Below, piece after piece: positions 20,121 to 30,193 of a DNA stretch of 64,000 nt. The stretch covers positions 29,306 through 93,305 of the forward strand of contig OMWE01000018.1 of the NCBI GenBank assembly GCA_900314685.1, written 5' to 3'. The first letter of the stretch is position 1. Each line of letters begins with the position of its first letter. The translations under genes were made by a program, and so were the position numbers. The notes under the pieces are model-generated. The model was not told the DNA's origin, did not search any database, and worked only from the letters and a program-made list of their open reading frames with translations. The stretch comes from an uncultured Actinomycetes bacterium (GTDB lineage: Bacteria > Actinomycetota > Coriobacteriia > Coriobacteriales > Atopobiaceae).

Positions 20121-21137
20121 GTGACAAAGTACATCATCAAGCGAATCCTCCAGTCCGTCCTGGTCGTCTTTGGCGTCTCGGTCATCGTGTTTTTGATCAT
20201 GCGCGTCTTCTCCGCGGACCCGGCACCCGTGGTCCTCGGTCAGCACGCCACCCAAGAGCAGATGGAGGCGTGGCGCGAGGCAAACGGCCTCAACGATTCG
20301 CTCGTCAACCAGTACCTGAGCTTCATCGGCGGGGCACTGCACGGGGATCTGGGCAAGTCCTACTACACCCACACCGCAGTCACCAAGGAGATCTTCAGCC
20401 GCTTCCCGGCCACCATCGAGCTGGCCATCGTCTCCATCATCATCGCGTCCATAATCGGCATCGCGCTGGGCGTGGTCTCCGCGACCCACCGCGGCACCGC
20501 GATCGACGGCTTCTCCACCGTCTTTGCCCTGCTCGGCGTGTCCATGCCCGTCTACTGGTCGGGCATCCTGATGATCATCCTCTTTGCCGGCATCCTGGGC
20601 TGGCTGCCCTCCACGGGCCGCATCAACCCGCTGCTGGCGCCGGTCGGCGGCACGGGTCTCTTCCTGCTGGACACCCTGCTGTCGGGCGACTTTGAGGCAT
20701 TCGGCGACGCGCTGGCCCACATGGTGCTGCCCGCCGTCACGCTCTCGCTCTACTCGATGGCCATCATCACCCGCATGACCCGCTCCACCATGCTCGAGAC
20801 GCTGAACGAGGACTACGTCCGCACCGCGCGTGCCAAGGGCCTGCGCGAGCGCAAGGTCGTCCATCACCACGCGCTGCGCAACGCCATGCTGCCCGTCACG
20901 ACCGTCATCGGCCTGCAGTTCGGCAGCCTGCTGGGCGGCGCGCTGCTCACCGAGACCGTCTTTGCCTGGCCCGGCATCGGCAGCTACGCCGTGCAGTGCA
21001 TCCTCAAGTCCGACTACCCCGTGGTCGAGGGCTTCGTCCTGCTGGTCGGCGTGATCTACGTCGTGATCAACCTGGTGGTCGACATCATCTACGCGCGCCT
21101 CGACCCGCGCATCAGCTACGCAAAGGAAGAGGGGTGA
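20121..21137 (+). CDS. Peptide ABC transporter permease, DppB/OppB type
   Basis: 338 residues. GTG 20121 was chosen because AAAGGAGGTC ends 8 nt before it and the protein then starts at the conserved YIIKRILQSVLVVFGVSVIVF helix. Six membrane segments are visible. The EAA-type cytoplasmic loop reads DYVRTARAKGLRERKVVHHH, followed by ALRNAMLPVTTVIGLQFGSLLGG, both hallmarks of this family. With the next gene it forms the channel of the importer. The 227-bp gap after the binding-protein gene is GC-rich and shows no gene; the stop overlaps the next start as TGATG. Confidence 0.92.
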   Translation: MTKYIIKRILQSVLVVFGVSVIVFLIMRVFSADPAPVVLGQHATQEQMEAWREANGLNDSLVNQYLSFIGGALHGDLGKSYYTHTAVTKEIFSRFPATIELAIVSIIIASIIGIALGVVSATHRGTAIDGFSTVFALLGVSMPVYWSGILMIILFAGILGWLPSTGRINPLLAPVGGTGLFLLDTLLSGDFEAFGDALAHMVLPAVTLSLYSMAIITRMTRSTMLETLNEDYVRTARAKGLRERKVVHHHALRNAMLPVTTVIGLQFGSLLGGALLTETVFAWPGIGSYAVQCILKSDYPVVEGFVLLVGVIYVVINLVVDIIYARLDPRISYAKEEG

Positions 21138-22147
21138 TGCAGATGGCAGAGATGAATGCCCAGATGGCAGCCGACATCGCCGCCGACGAGGACCGTCAGC
21201 AGCGCGCCATCCGTGCCCTCAAGCAGGACTTCGCCGGTGCGGGTCCCCAGCCGCTGCAGTCGGGCGACGCCCGCGACGCGGACATCGAGAAACCCGAGCC
21301 CCTGTGGCGCAGCGTGTGGGCCACGCTCAAGACGGACAAGTTCGCGATGATCAGTCTCGTCTTTATCATCTTCCTGGTGGTGGAGTCGATCGTCACCGCC
21401 CTTGTTCCCTCGATCCTGCCCTACGACCCCTACAAGCAGATCCTGGCCGACTCCATGCTGCCTCCCTCGTCGGAGCACTGGTTCGGCACCGACATGAACG
21501 GCCGTGACCTCTTTTCCCGCGTGCTCGTGGGTACGCAGATCTCGCTGTCGTGCGGTTTGCTGTCCGTGACGATCTCGCTGGTGGTCGGCGTGACCCTGGG
21601 CGCCATCGCCGGCTACAAGGGCGGCATGGTGGACACCGTGATCATGCGCATCATGGACATGATGCTGGCCATCCCCTCGATTCTGCTCGCCATCACCTTT
21701 ATGGCCGCCTTTGGCCGCGGCTTTGAAAAGGCCGTCGTCGCCATCGGCCTCGTCTCCATCCCCGAATACGCGCGTATCGTGCGCTCGCAGATCCTCTCCG
21801 TGAAGGAGAACGACTACGTCGCCGCCGCCCGCGTGGTGGGCGACTCCGACGCCAAGATCATCCTGCACCACGTGCTCCCCAACGTGATGCCCTCCATCAT
21901 CGTCCGCGCCACGCTGGGCATCTCCAGCGCCATCCTCGACTGCGCCGCGCTGGGCTTCCTGGGCCTGGGCGTGCAGCCGCCTGCGGCTGAGTGGGGCGAC
22001 ATGCTGGGCCGCGGCCGCAGCTACATCTTCTCTGCACCGTACCTGATGCTCTTCCCCGGCCTCGCGATCACGCTGACGGTGCTCGCCTTCAACCTGCTGG
22101 GCGACGGCATCCGCGATGCCTTCGATCCCAAGAGCCGCAGGAGGTAA
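21137..22147 (+). CDS. Peptide ABC transporter permease, DppC/OppC type
   Basis: 336 residues from ATG 21137, which overlaps the previous stop; ATG 21143 is also possible. A cytoplasmic N-terminal extension of about 60 residues precedes the first membrane helix (FAMISLVFIIFLVVESIV). HWFGTDMNGRDLFSRVLVGT is the typical OppC periplasmic-side motif. The EAA loop reads DYVAAARVVGDSDAKIILHHVLPN, and GLGVQPPAAEWGDMLG is the conserved C-terminal signature. It pairs with the preceding permease and couples to the two ATPases encoded next. Confidence 0.92.
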   Translation: MQMAEMNAQMAADIAADEDRQQRAIRALKQDFAGAGPQPLQSGDARDADIEKPEPLWRSVWATLKTDKFAMISLVFIIFLVVESIVTALVPSILPYDPYKQILADSMLPPSSEHWFGTDMNGRDLFSRVLVGTQISLSCGLLSVTISLVVGVTLGAIAGYKGGMVDTVIMRIMDMMLAIPSILLAITFMAAFGRGFEKAVVAIGLVSIPEYARIVRSQILSVKENDYVAAARVVGDSDAKIILHHVLPNVMPSIIVRATLGISSAILDCAALGFLGLGVQPPAAEWGDMLGRGRSYIFSAPYLMLFPGLAITLTVLAFNLLGDGIRDAFDPKSRRR

Positions 22148-22150
22148 TCG

Positions 22151-24281
<2,131 letters not shown>

Positions 24282-24361
24282 GGGTGCCCACGTCAGGCCG
24301 CTCGTGGCGCACGCGCACACTCGCACGCCACGCCGCCGTGCCACACGTCATGCTCCACCAA

Positions 24362-24396
24362 CGAGGAGCCGGTTCATCGCCGGCTCCTCGTTTCTT
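24362..24396 (+). terminator. Rho-independent terminator of the peptide-transporter operon
   Basis: CGAGGAGCCGG pairs with CCGGCTCCTCG around a short loop, followed by TTTCTTCTTC. Confidence 0.85.
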
Positions 24397-24534
24397 CTTC
24401 ACGCCGCCCCCCGAAAAAACTTCTTCGCGCCGCCCCTGCCAATACCGCCACCCGAGGCGGCACGCCCGGATAGCCCAGCATGCCGTCGTAAAGACGTGTT
24501 GGACCGCGCTGCCCGAGCCACAAAGAAGGACGAT

Positions 24535-24735
24535 CGGACCAGACAGCGAAGGTGGACGGACATGGGCGAGGCGGACTGTTGCGCCTGAAGACCCAGGCAG
24601 GCTGCGCGAGTGGCCGCATCTGTCTGAGGCGCGAAGCGCCGAGTTATGCGGCCAGCGCAGACTGAATGGGGCTTCGCGTAGGCGCAATGGAGCCTCGGCC
24701 GTGTCCGTTCTTCTTCGCGGCGGGCGGACAGTCGG
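24535..24735. repeat. Long nested imperfect palindrome downstream of purN
   Basis: Pairing segments nest outward from GGCGC-GAA-GCGCC (24629-24641): TGGCCGCAT (24611) with ATGCGGCCA, CTGCGC with GCGCAG, TTGCGCC (24579) with GGCGCAA, and about 16 bp of CGGACATGGGCGAGGC (24557) with GCCTCGGCCGTGTCCG. The whole could fold as one hairpin of about 160-190 nt. A 14-bp direct repeat CAGTCGGTCTTTGG follows near 24730. No gene is seen in 24400-24814. Confidence 0.75.
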
Positions 24736-24814
24736 TCTTTGGCAGTCGGTCTTTGGACACTGTGAGAGGGTCGATGAGGACCCCTCGTTGTTGGTCGATA
24801 CGGACGCGGCGGCG

Positions 24815-25444
24815 CTAGTCGGCGGCACCCGCGGGCGGGTCGATGCGGACGCGGAGGTCGGGCTCCACGTGCACGCGGCCCTCAGCAATCAGCTGGATGG
24901 TGTCGGGGTAGAGCTCGTGCTCGATCTCGTGGATGTGGGCCTCGAGCTCGTCGACCGTCCAGCCCTCCTGCACCGGCAGCGCACGCTGGGCGATGATCGG
25001 GCCCGCGTCGTAGTCGGCGTTGGCGAAATGCACGGTGACGCCCGTGACCTTCACGCCGCGGTCGTACGCGTCCTGGATCGCGTGCGCACCCGGGAAGCTG
25101 GGCAGCAGCGCGGGATGGAGGTTGACGACGCGGTTGGGATAGGCCGCGAGGATCGGCGCGTGGACCATGCGCATGTAGCCGGCCATGATCACGTACTCGG
25201 CTCCGGCCTTCTTGAGGCTCGCAGCGATGATCTCGTCGGCCATCGCGGGCTCCGCGTAGATCTCCTTGCTGAGCGTGAGGGTCTGGATGCCGGCCGCCTC
25301 GGCGCGCTTGAGGCCGTAGGCCGAGGGGCGGGAAGACACGACCAGCACCACCTCGGCATCGAGCGTACCTGCGGCGATGCGGTCGATGATCGCCTGCAGG
25401 TTGGTGCCGGAGCCGCTAATGAGAACGCCTATCTTGAGACTCAT
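24815..25444 (-). CDS. purN: Phosphoribosylglycinamide formyltransferase
   Basis: 209 residues. It transfers a formyl group from 10-formyl-THF to GAR, the third step of purine synthesis. GSGTNLQAIID (about 10-21) is the phosphate-binding loop. VNLHPALLPSFPG holds the catalytic Asn and His, and HFANADYDAGPII the catalytic Asp. Length and motifs are normal. ATG 25444 overlaps the purM stop by 4 bp, so the two are co-translated. It is the last gene of the leftward purE-srtB-purM-purN series. Confidence 0.95.
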   Translation of the reverse strand: MSLKIGVLISGSGTNLQAIIDRIAAGTLDAEVVLVVSSRPSAYGLKRAEAAGIQTLTLSKEIYAEPAMADEIIAASLKKAGAEYVIMAGYMRMVHAPILAAYPNRVVNLHPALLPSFPGAHAIQDAYDRGVKVTGVTVHFANADYDAGPIIAQRALPVQEGWTVDELEAHIHEIEHELYPDTIQLIAEGRVHVEPDLRVRIDPPAGAAD

Positions 25445-26505
25445 CGATACACGACCTTTCCGGTGCCGGGGATGCACTCGCCCATCACGAAGGGCGCGAA
25501 GCCCTGATCGGTCAGCGCCTCGCAGACCTCGTCCACGTCGTCGGGCGCGCAGATCACGGACATGCCGACGCCCATATTGAACGTCTTGTAGGCCTCGTCG
25601 GGGGTCAGGCCCGCGGCGCGGGAGACGTAGTCGATGATGGGCGGGACGTCCCAGGCGGGACCCTCCTCGCCGCCGCGGTCGACCGCCGCGTCGATGGTGG
25701 CGGGCAGCGCGCGGTTGAGGTTCTCGGTGATGCCGCCGCCGGTGATGTGCGCCATCGCGTGGATGGGGGCGCCGGCCTTGAGCGCGCGGATGAGGCCGCC
25801 CGCGTAGATGGTGGTCGGCTCGAGCACGGCGTCGACGATGCTGCGACCGCCGAGCTCGTCGAGCGGGGCCGTGAGCTCCTCGTCCGTCTTGCCCTCGATC
25901 ACGACCTTGCGCACCAGGCTGTAGCCGTTGGAGTGGATGCCGGAGCTGGGCAGACCGATGATCACGTCGCCCTCCTGCACCAGGTCGGGGCCGATCATCT
26001 TGGGCCGGTCGACCACGCCGACCACAAAGCCGGCCAGGTCGTAGTCGTCGGGGTCCATCACGCCGGGGTGCTCGGCGGTCTCGCCGCCCACCAGCGCGCA
26101 GCCGGCCATGCTGCAGCCCTCGGCGATGCCGCCAACGATCTCGGCCAGGGCCTCGGCGCGCAGCTTGCCCACGCTCACATAGTCCAGGAAGAAGAGCGGC
26201 TCGGCACCCGCCACCACGACGTCGTCGGCGCACATGGCCACGAGGTCCTGGCCCACGGTGTCGTTGCGGCCGAAGCGCTGGGCGATCGCGAGCTTGGTGC
26301 CCACGCCGTCCGTGCCGCTCACCAGCACGGGGTCCTCCATGTCCTTGTAGCCCTTCATCGAGAAGAGCGAGCCGAAACCGCCCAGGCCGCCGATGACCTC
26401 GGGGCGGTTGGTCTTCTTGACCGCGGGCTTGATCAGCTCGACGGAGCGCGCGCCCTCATCGACGTCCACACCCGCGTCCGCGTAGGTGATGTGCTCTTGT
26501 GCCAT
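25441..26505 (-). CDS. purM: Phosphoribosylformylglycinamidine cyclo-ligase (AIR synthetase)
   Basis: 354 residues. It closes the imidazole ring, FGAM + ATP to AIR, the fifth purine step. The N-terminus has the typical TYADAGVDVDEG; GLGGFGSLFSM, GTDGVGTKL and GETAEHPGVM are intact, and the C-terminal half has ITGGGITENLNR and FNMGVGM. It overlaps purN by 4 bp and follows the sortase gene by 27 bp; a CAAGGAGGCACC ribosome site sits inside that gap. Confidence 0.95.
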   Translation of the reverse strand: MAQEHITYADAGVDVDEGARSVELIKPAVKKTNRPEVIGGLGGFGSLFSMKGYKDMEDPVLVSGTDGVGTKLAIAQRFGRNDTVGQDLVAMCADDVVVAGAEPLFFLDYVSVGKLRAEALAEIVGGIAEGCSMAGCALVGGETAEHPGVMDPDDYDLAGFVVGVVDRPKMIGPDLVQEGDVIIGLPSSGIHSNGYSLVRKVVIEGKTDEELTAPLDELGGRSIVDAVLEPTTIYAGGLIRALKAGAPIHAMAHITGGGITENLNRALPATIDAAVDRGGEEGPAWDVPPIIDYVSRAAGLTPDEAYKTFNMGVGMSVICAPDDVDEVCEALTDQGFAPFVMGECIPGTGKVVYR

Positions 26506-26532
26506 GGTGCCTCCTTGACCGAGGTGCTTGTC

Positions 26533-27519
26533 TTACTGTGCCGCGGCGGCCTCGGCCGCCACGACCTCGTCGTACGGCGCGCAGACCAAAAGGCCGCGGC
26601 CGTGACCCTTTGCGTACTTGCTGTAATACACGCAGGTAGAGAGCGTCATTACCTTGGAAACGCCGTTGATGGTGGTCTCGGCCCCCGCGCGCCGGGTGAC
26701 CGCCTTGGCACAGCGGTCCGCGAGGTACGTGTGGAACGCGTCCTCGCTCTCGAAGGTCAGGGTGCGGGCCTCCGCGTCGTCGCGGTCGGTGTCGTAGAAG
26801 AAGAGCGGGAGCAGCCGCGTGGCCCCGTCGGGCGTGATGTACCAGACGTCCGTTGCGGCGTCGAATGTGTCCTGCTGGTCCATGCGGGAGATGGGCTCGA
26901 ACATCGCGCCGTTGTTGAGGTGGTGGCCGTATATGAGCGACTGCTGGTCCACGAGACCGGGCGCCGTGTTGTCGCAGTCGAGGAAGATCTGGCCGCCGAT
27001 GGTCCAGGTGCCCTCTGCGTTGTGGCGCAGGTAGTGCTCGTTGTCCTCGCCCTGGTACACGGGGAAGCTGACGGGCGTGCCGCCCACGTAGATCCAGCCG
27101 ACGATATCGTCGTTGATCGCGCGCAGGCCGTCCCAGTCCACGTCCACCGGGCACTGCTCCTCGGGCGTATCGGCCTCGACCACGGCGTATTTGGCCAGGT
27201 CGGCGTTGACGACGTCCTGCTCGTGGTAGGAGTACTGCTGGTAGGCAAACATACCGCCCGCCACGACCAGCAGGATGATGCCGACGATGAGCAGCAGGTT
27301 GGACACCACGTGGCGCGCGCCCTTGCGGCGCTTGGCCTTCATCGAGTATTTGGCCGGCGCCTGGCGGCTCGGCGCGGCGCTCCGCATCGGGACCGCGCCG
27401 CGCTGCATCGTCGCGCCCTGGTCGGGCGTGCGCTCCGGTGCCGTATCCCGTTCGGGCGCGCGCTCCGGCTCGTCGTCCCGGCTCGGCCCCGCGGCCATGT
27501 GCCTGCCTGTCCCTGCCAC
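26533..27519 (-). CDS. Class B sortase
   Basis: 328 residues. A 70-residue cytoplasmic N-terminus rich in Arg, Pro and Glu precedes one membrane helix (NLLLIVGIILLVVAGGMFAY), a type II orientation with the enzyme outside. Motifs follow class B: VGWIYVGGTPVSFPVYQ, the catalytic His in SLIYGHHLNNGAMF, Cys in MTLSTCVYY, and Arg in GRGLLVC. It cleaves LPxTG-like signals and joins the protein to cell wall or to pilin lysine. It sits between purE (3 bp away) and purM (27 bp) on the same strand, an odd place for a sortase. No other sortase is visible here, so it may process the three LPxTG proteins at 1-14 kb. Confidence 0.9.
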   Translation of the reverse strand: MAGTGRHMAAGPSRDDEPERAPERDTAPERTPDQGATMQRGAVPMRSAAPSRQAPAKYSMKAKRRKGARHVVSNLLLIVGIILLVVAGGMFAYQQYSYHEQDVVNADLAKYAVVEADTPEEQCPVDVDWDGLRAINDDIVGWIYVGGTPVSFPVYQGEDNEHYLRHNAEGTWTIGGQIFLDCDNTAPGLVDQQSLIYGHHLNNGAMFEPISRMDQQDTFDAATDVWYITPDGATRLLPLFFYDTDRDDAEARTLTFESEDAFHTYLADRCAKAVTRRAGAETTINGVSKVMTLSTCVYYSKYAKGHGRGLLVCAPYDEVVAAEAAAAQ

Positions 27520-27522
27520 GGG

Positions 27523-27990
27523 TTAGCCCTCCGCCATCGCAGCTTTGAACTCGGCGATCTTGTCACGCCACTCGGGCATGGTCGCGCCGAGGATCTGCGT
27601 GGCGTAGATGGCCGCGTTCTTGGCGCCGCCGATCGCGACGCAGGCCACAGGCACGCCTGACGGCATCTGCACCATGGAGAGCAGGGAATCCATGCCGCCG
27701 AGATCGCTTGTCTTCATAGGCACGCCCACGATGGGCAGCGGAGTGTACGCCGCGACGACGCCGCCCAGGTGCGCCGCCTTGCCCGCCGCCGCGATGATCA
27801 CCTTGATGCCACGGTCGGCCGCGGTCGAAGCCCACTCGTGGACCTTTGCGGGCGCGCGGTGCGCCGAGGCGATGACCAGCTCGTACGGCACGCCGAACTC
27901 CTCGAGCTGCTTGGTGCAGGCCTCCATCGCCGGCATATCCGACTTGGAACCCATGATGATGCCCACCAGCGGGGCTTCTGTCTCAGCCAT
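27523..27990 (-). CDS. purE: N5-carboxyaminoimidazole ribonucleotide mutase
   Basis: 155 residues, the length of class I bacterial PurE. It converts N5-CAIR to CAIR in purine synthesis. GIIMGSKSDMPAMEACTKQL and the ASAHRAP motif with the catalytic His are intact, as are AAGKAAHLGGVVA and PSGVPVACVAIGGAKNAA. No purK is seen near it. It begins the leftward purE-srtB-purM-purN series, with AAAGGAGGCCGC before ATG 27990. Confidence 0.95.
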   Translation of the reverse strand: MAETEAPLVGIIMGSKSDMPAMEACTKQLEEFGVPYELVIASAHRAPAKVHEWASTAADRGIKVIIAAAGKAAHLGGVVAAYTPLPIVGVPMKTSDLGGMDSLLSMVQMPSGVPVACVAIGGAKNAAIYATQILGATMPEWRDKIAEFKAAMAEG

Positions 27991-28149
27991 GCGGCCTCCT
28001 TTTTCATGTGCTGCGCTTACACGCGCTCCTCACAGTATAGAGAAAAGCAGGTAGCATCCTCTCACCCGTCAAGCTTTCGAAAAGAAAAACGGTCGCGTCC
28101 GACTCCCGTCGCGTCGGATGCGAGGCGATTGACCCGTGGCACGCCGGAG

Positions 28150-29946
28150 CTAGACCGTTTGCCTTCCCACACTCCGCAGATATTCCTCGACGTTTCGGTA
28201 GCGGATGTCGAATTCCTCGCAATCTGGCCCCCGGTAGAGCACTGCTCTCTCGGTGATGGGGCCATAGCGGTGCTCGAGCGCGGCGCATTTGTCGGTGTCG
28301 AGCAGGTGACGGCACTGTCTCCGGTCCCGCTGGTCGCTGTGCTTGATCTCGTATGCACGGCACGACCCCGCCGCCGGGTTGAAGACCACCATGTCAAACT
28401 CCCCGACCGCAAAGCGCACAGTGCACACCTCGCAGTCCGGCAACGCCAGCTTGGTATGCAACAGCACGAGCTCCTCAAGCATCCGGCCCGCCACCTCGCT
28501 GCGGATCCTCCCGAGCACATATGCACGCTCGTCAAACGAGAGGTCAGCCATCTGCGGGTCCTGCAGCAGGCTCTGTATCAGTGCGTCTACCTGCGTATAT
28601 CGCAAGCCTGGTTGGGTGATGACCGTACGCGTGAGCGGCTCACCCGTATACGGCAGCGTCACGACGTCGATACGTCGTGTGAGGTCAAGCAGGCCGAGAT
28701 ACTCCTCTATCTCGCGCACATGCACGTCTGCCAGCGGTACCGTGCGCTCGGAGCCATCCCGTATCTCGAGAATCCGGCGCAGCCGCAGGGTAACGGCGGC
28801 AATGTCCACACGATCAAGCACGTCGCTCGGCTGTGCGGGGTCGCTCCGCAGGTTCCGCGCGGACAGGGCGAGGTCGCCGGAGCGAAAGTCCCGCGAGAGC
28901 ACCTCGAGCGCAAAGCGATGGTTGGCATCCTCCACCACGCGGTTGACGGCCGAGGTCAGCTCGCCTGCCTCATACAGTTCCCGCAGGTGGCGGAAATGAC
29001 CGCCATCCTGATAGCAGTGCAGGGAGTGTTGGATGTTGCGCGCTATCGCGCTGTCGACATATTCGTCCGTGCCTTCCTTGGTCGCAAACGTCGAGTCGCG
29101 ATCGTAGTGCACGCCTCCCATGCTCATGGTGCCGCCGTAGCGCAGATACTCGTCGATGCCGTGGATGCCCAGGACACCCTCGAATTCTGCGTACGGAATC
29201 CAGGTGGTATGCAACAGGATGCACCGGTCATACAACTGCTCGTCCTGCGAGAACATGAAGCCCAGCGAGTCGGTACCGGACAGCACCACGCGCATGCCCA
29301 GCGCCGCGAAGACATCCGAAAAGACCGCCGCCCCCTCAATGAAGTCCTCCATGAGCGTCGCCTCGTCGACGAACACACAGCGGTAGCCGTCCCGCTGCAG
29401 TATGCGCAGGTCATGTGCCACATCCTTCATGGTGGTGCCTGCAACGACCTGGATGATGGCAGCATGCGCACGCTCGTCCGGATCCATATCGGCCAGCGCC
29501 TGGCGGATTAGGGTGGTCTTGCCCGTACGGCGCAGGCCGTACAGCACAAAGACCTTGTCGCGCGTGTCACCCCACACATAGTCACGAAGACGCCCGTAGC
29601 ACTCGCGGCGCCGATACGATTCGACGGACTGCGCGAGCGCATCAAGCGCGTCGCCCGTGAGCACCATGGTCGCAAACGTATCCCGCCCCTTTCGGGAGAC
29701 TCGCGGCGTGCCATGGACCACCCCGCCCTGCAGGCGGTGAAGCTCCTTCTCGAGCTCGCGACGGTACTCGATCTGCAAACCAAGCTGCTCGACCTCGTCC
29801 GCCGCGACGTATTTCTCCTTGCGCTTGCCTTCCTCGTACCAGCGCTGATAGAAGTAGTCCCTGCCTTTGATCCGCTTCTTGCCTAAGGATCCCTTGGGTA
29901 GCATCGCTATCTCACGCTGGAGCTGCTGTATGCGCGGGCCATCCAT
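28150..29946 (-). CDS. AAA ATPase with C-terminal nuclease-like domain
   Basis: 598 residues, accessory. The N-terminal 100 residues are basic and helical (GSLGKKRIKGRDYFYQRWYEEGKRKEKYV), resembling a small nucleic-acid-binding part. A P-loop ATPase follows: Walker A YGLRRTGKTTL (about 155), Walker B CVFVDEATLM, and sensor MRVVLSGTDSLG. The C-terminus fits the DUF4143-like, PD-(D/E)xK-like fold (FDMVVFNPAAG, AYEIKHSDQRD). Families of this shape are common in anaerobes and archaea, with unknown cellular role. The promoter carries the inverted repeat TTATACCC/GGGTATAA. Start ATG 29946 follows GGGAGGGTGT. It is one of three AAA ATPases in this window. Confidence 0.8.
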   Translation of the reverse strand: MDGPRIQQLQREIAMLPKGSLGKKRIKGRDYFYQRWYEEGKRKEKYVAADEVEQLGLQIEYRRELEKELHRLQGGVVHGTPRVSRKGRDTFATMVLTGDALDALAQSVESYRRRECYGRLRDYVWGDTRDKVFVLYGLRRTGKTTLIRQALADMDPDERAHAAIIQVVAGTTMKDVAHDLRILQRDGYRCVFVDEATLMEDFIEGAAVFSDVFAALGMRVVLSGTDSLGFMFSQDEQLYDRCILLHTTWIPYAEFEGVLGIHGIDEYLRYGGTMSMGGVHYDRDSTFATKEGTDEYVDSAIARNIQHSLHCYQDGGHFRHLRELYEAGELTSAVNRVVEDANHRFALEVLSRDFRSGDLALSARNLRSDPAQPSDVLDRVDIAAVTLRLRRILEIRDGSERTVPLADVHVREIEEYLGLLDLTRRIDVVTLPYTGEPLTRTVITQPGLRYTQVDALIQSLLQDPQMADLSFDERAYVLGRIRSEVAGRMLEELVLLHTKLALPDCEVCTVRFAVGEFDMVVFNPAAGSCRAYEIKHSDQRDRRQCRHLLDTDKCAALEHRYGPITERAVLYRGPDCEEFDIRYRNVEEYLRSVGRQTV

Positions 29947-29970
29947 ACACCCTCCCCTCTTTCCGTTATT

Positions 29971-30008
29971 ATACCCTACTATTTTCAGGGTATAACTGGG
30001 GTATAACT
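29971..30008 (-). promoter_or_regulatory. Inverted and direct GGGTATAA repeats, operator/promoter of the AAA ATPase
   Basis: TTATACCC (29971-29978) and GGGTATAA (29990-29997) form a perfect inverted pair with an 11-bp spacer, and GTATAACT recurs at 30001. They lie 25-60 bp upstream of the ATG on AT-rich DNA, so they can be both promoter and operator. Confidence 0.5.
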
Positions 30009-30073
30009 ACAACGCTCGTTGTCTTTTGTAGCGGGTGTAATCAAGCCCAAGCCAGTGAGCGACAAGTCGTGCC

Positions 30074-30114
30074 AAGAAAAGCGGTGGAACGAGATTGATC
30101 TCGTTCCACCGCTT
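30074..30114 (-). terminator. Rho-independent terminator of the SPFH gene
   Basis: On the minus strand AAGCGGTGGAACGAGAT pairs with ATCTCGTTCCACCGCTT around 2 nt, followed by TTTCTT. It is a strong stem 80 bp after the SPFH stop. Confidence 0.88.
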
Positions 30115-30193
30115 GTTTGTCAGTTGCCGGTAGGTCCGTTGCCGGCTGATATACACCCGCCGTCAGCTGCGATTGGCCCAGCCGCCGTTCGCA

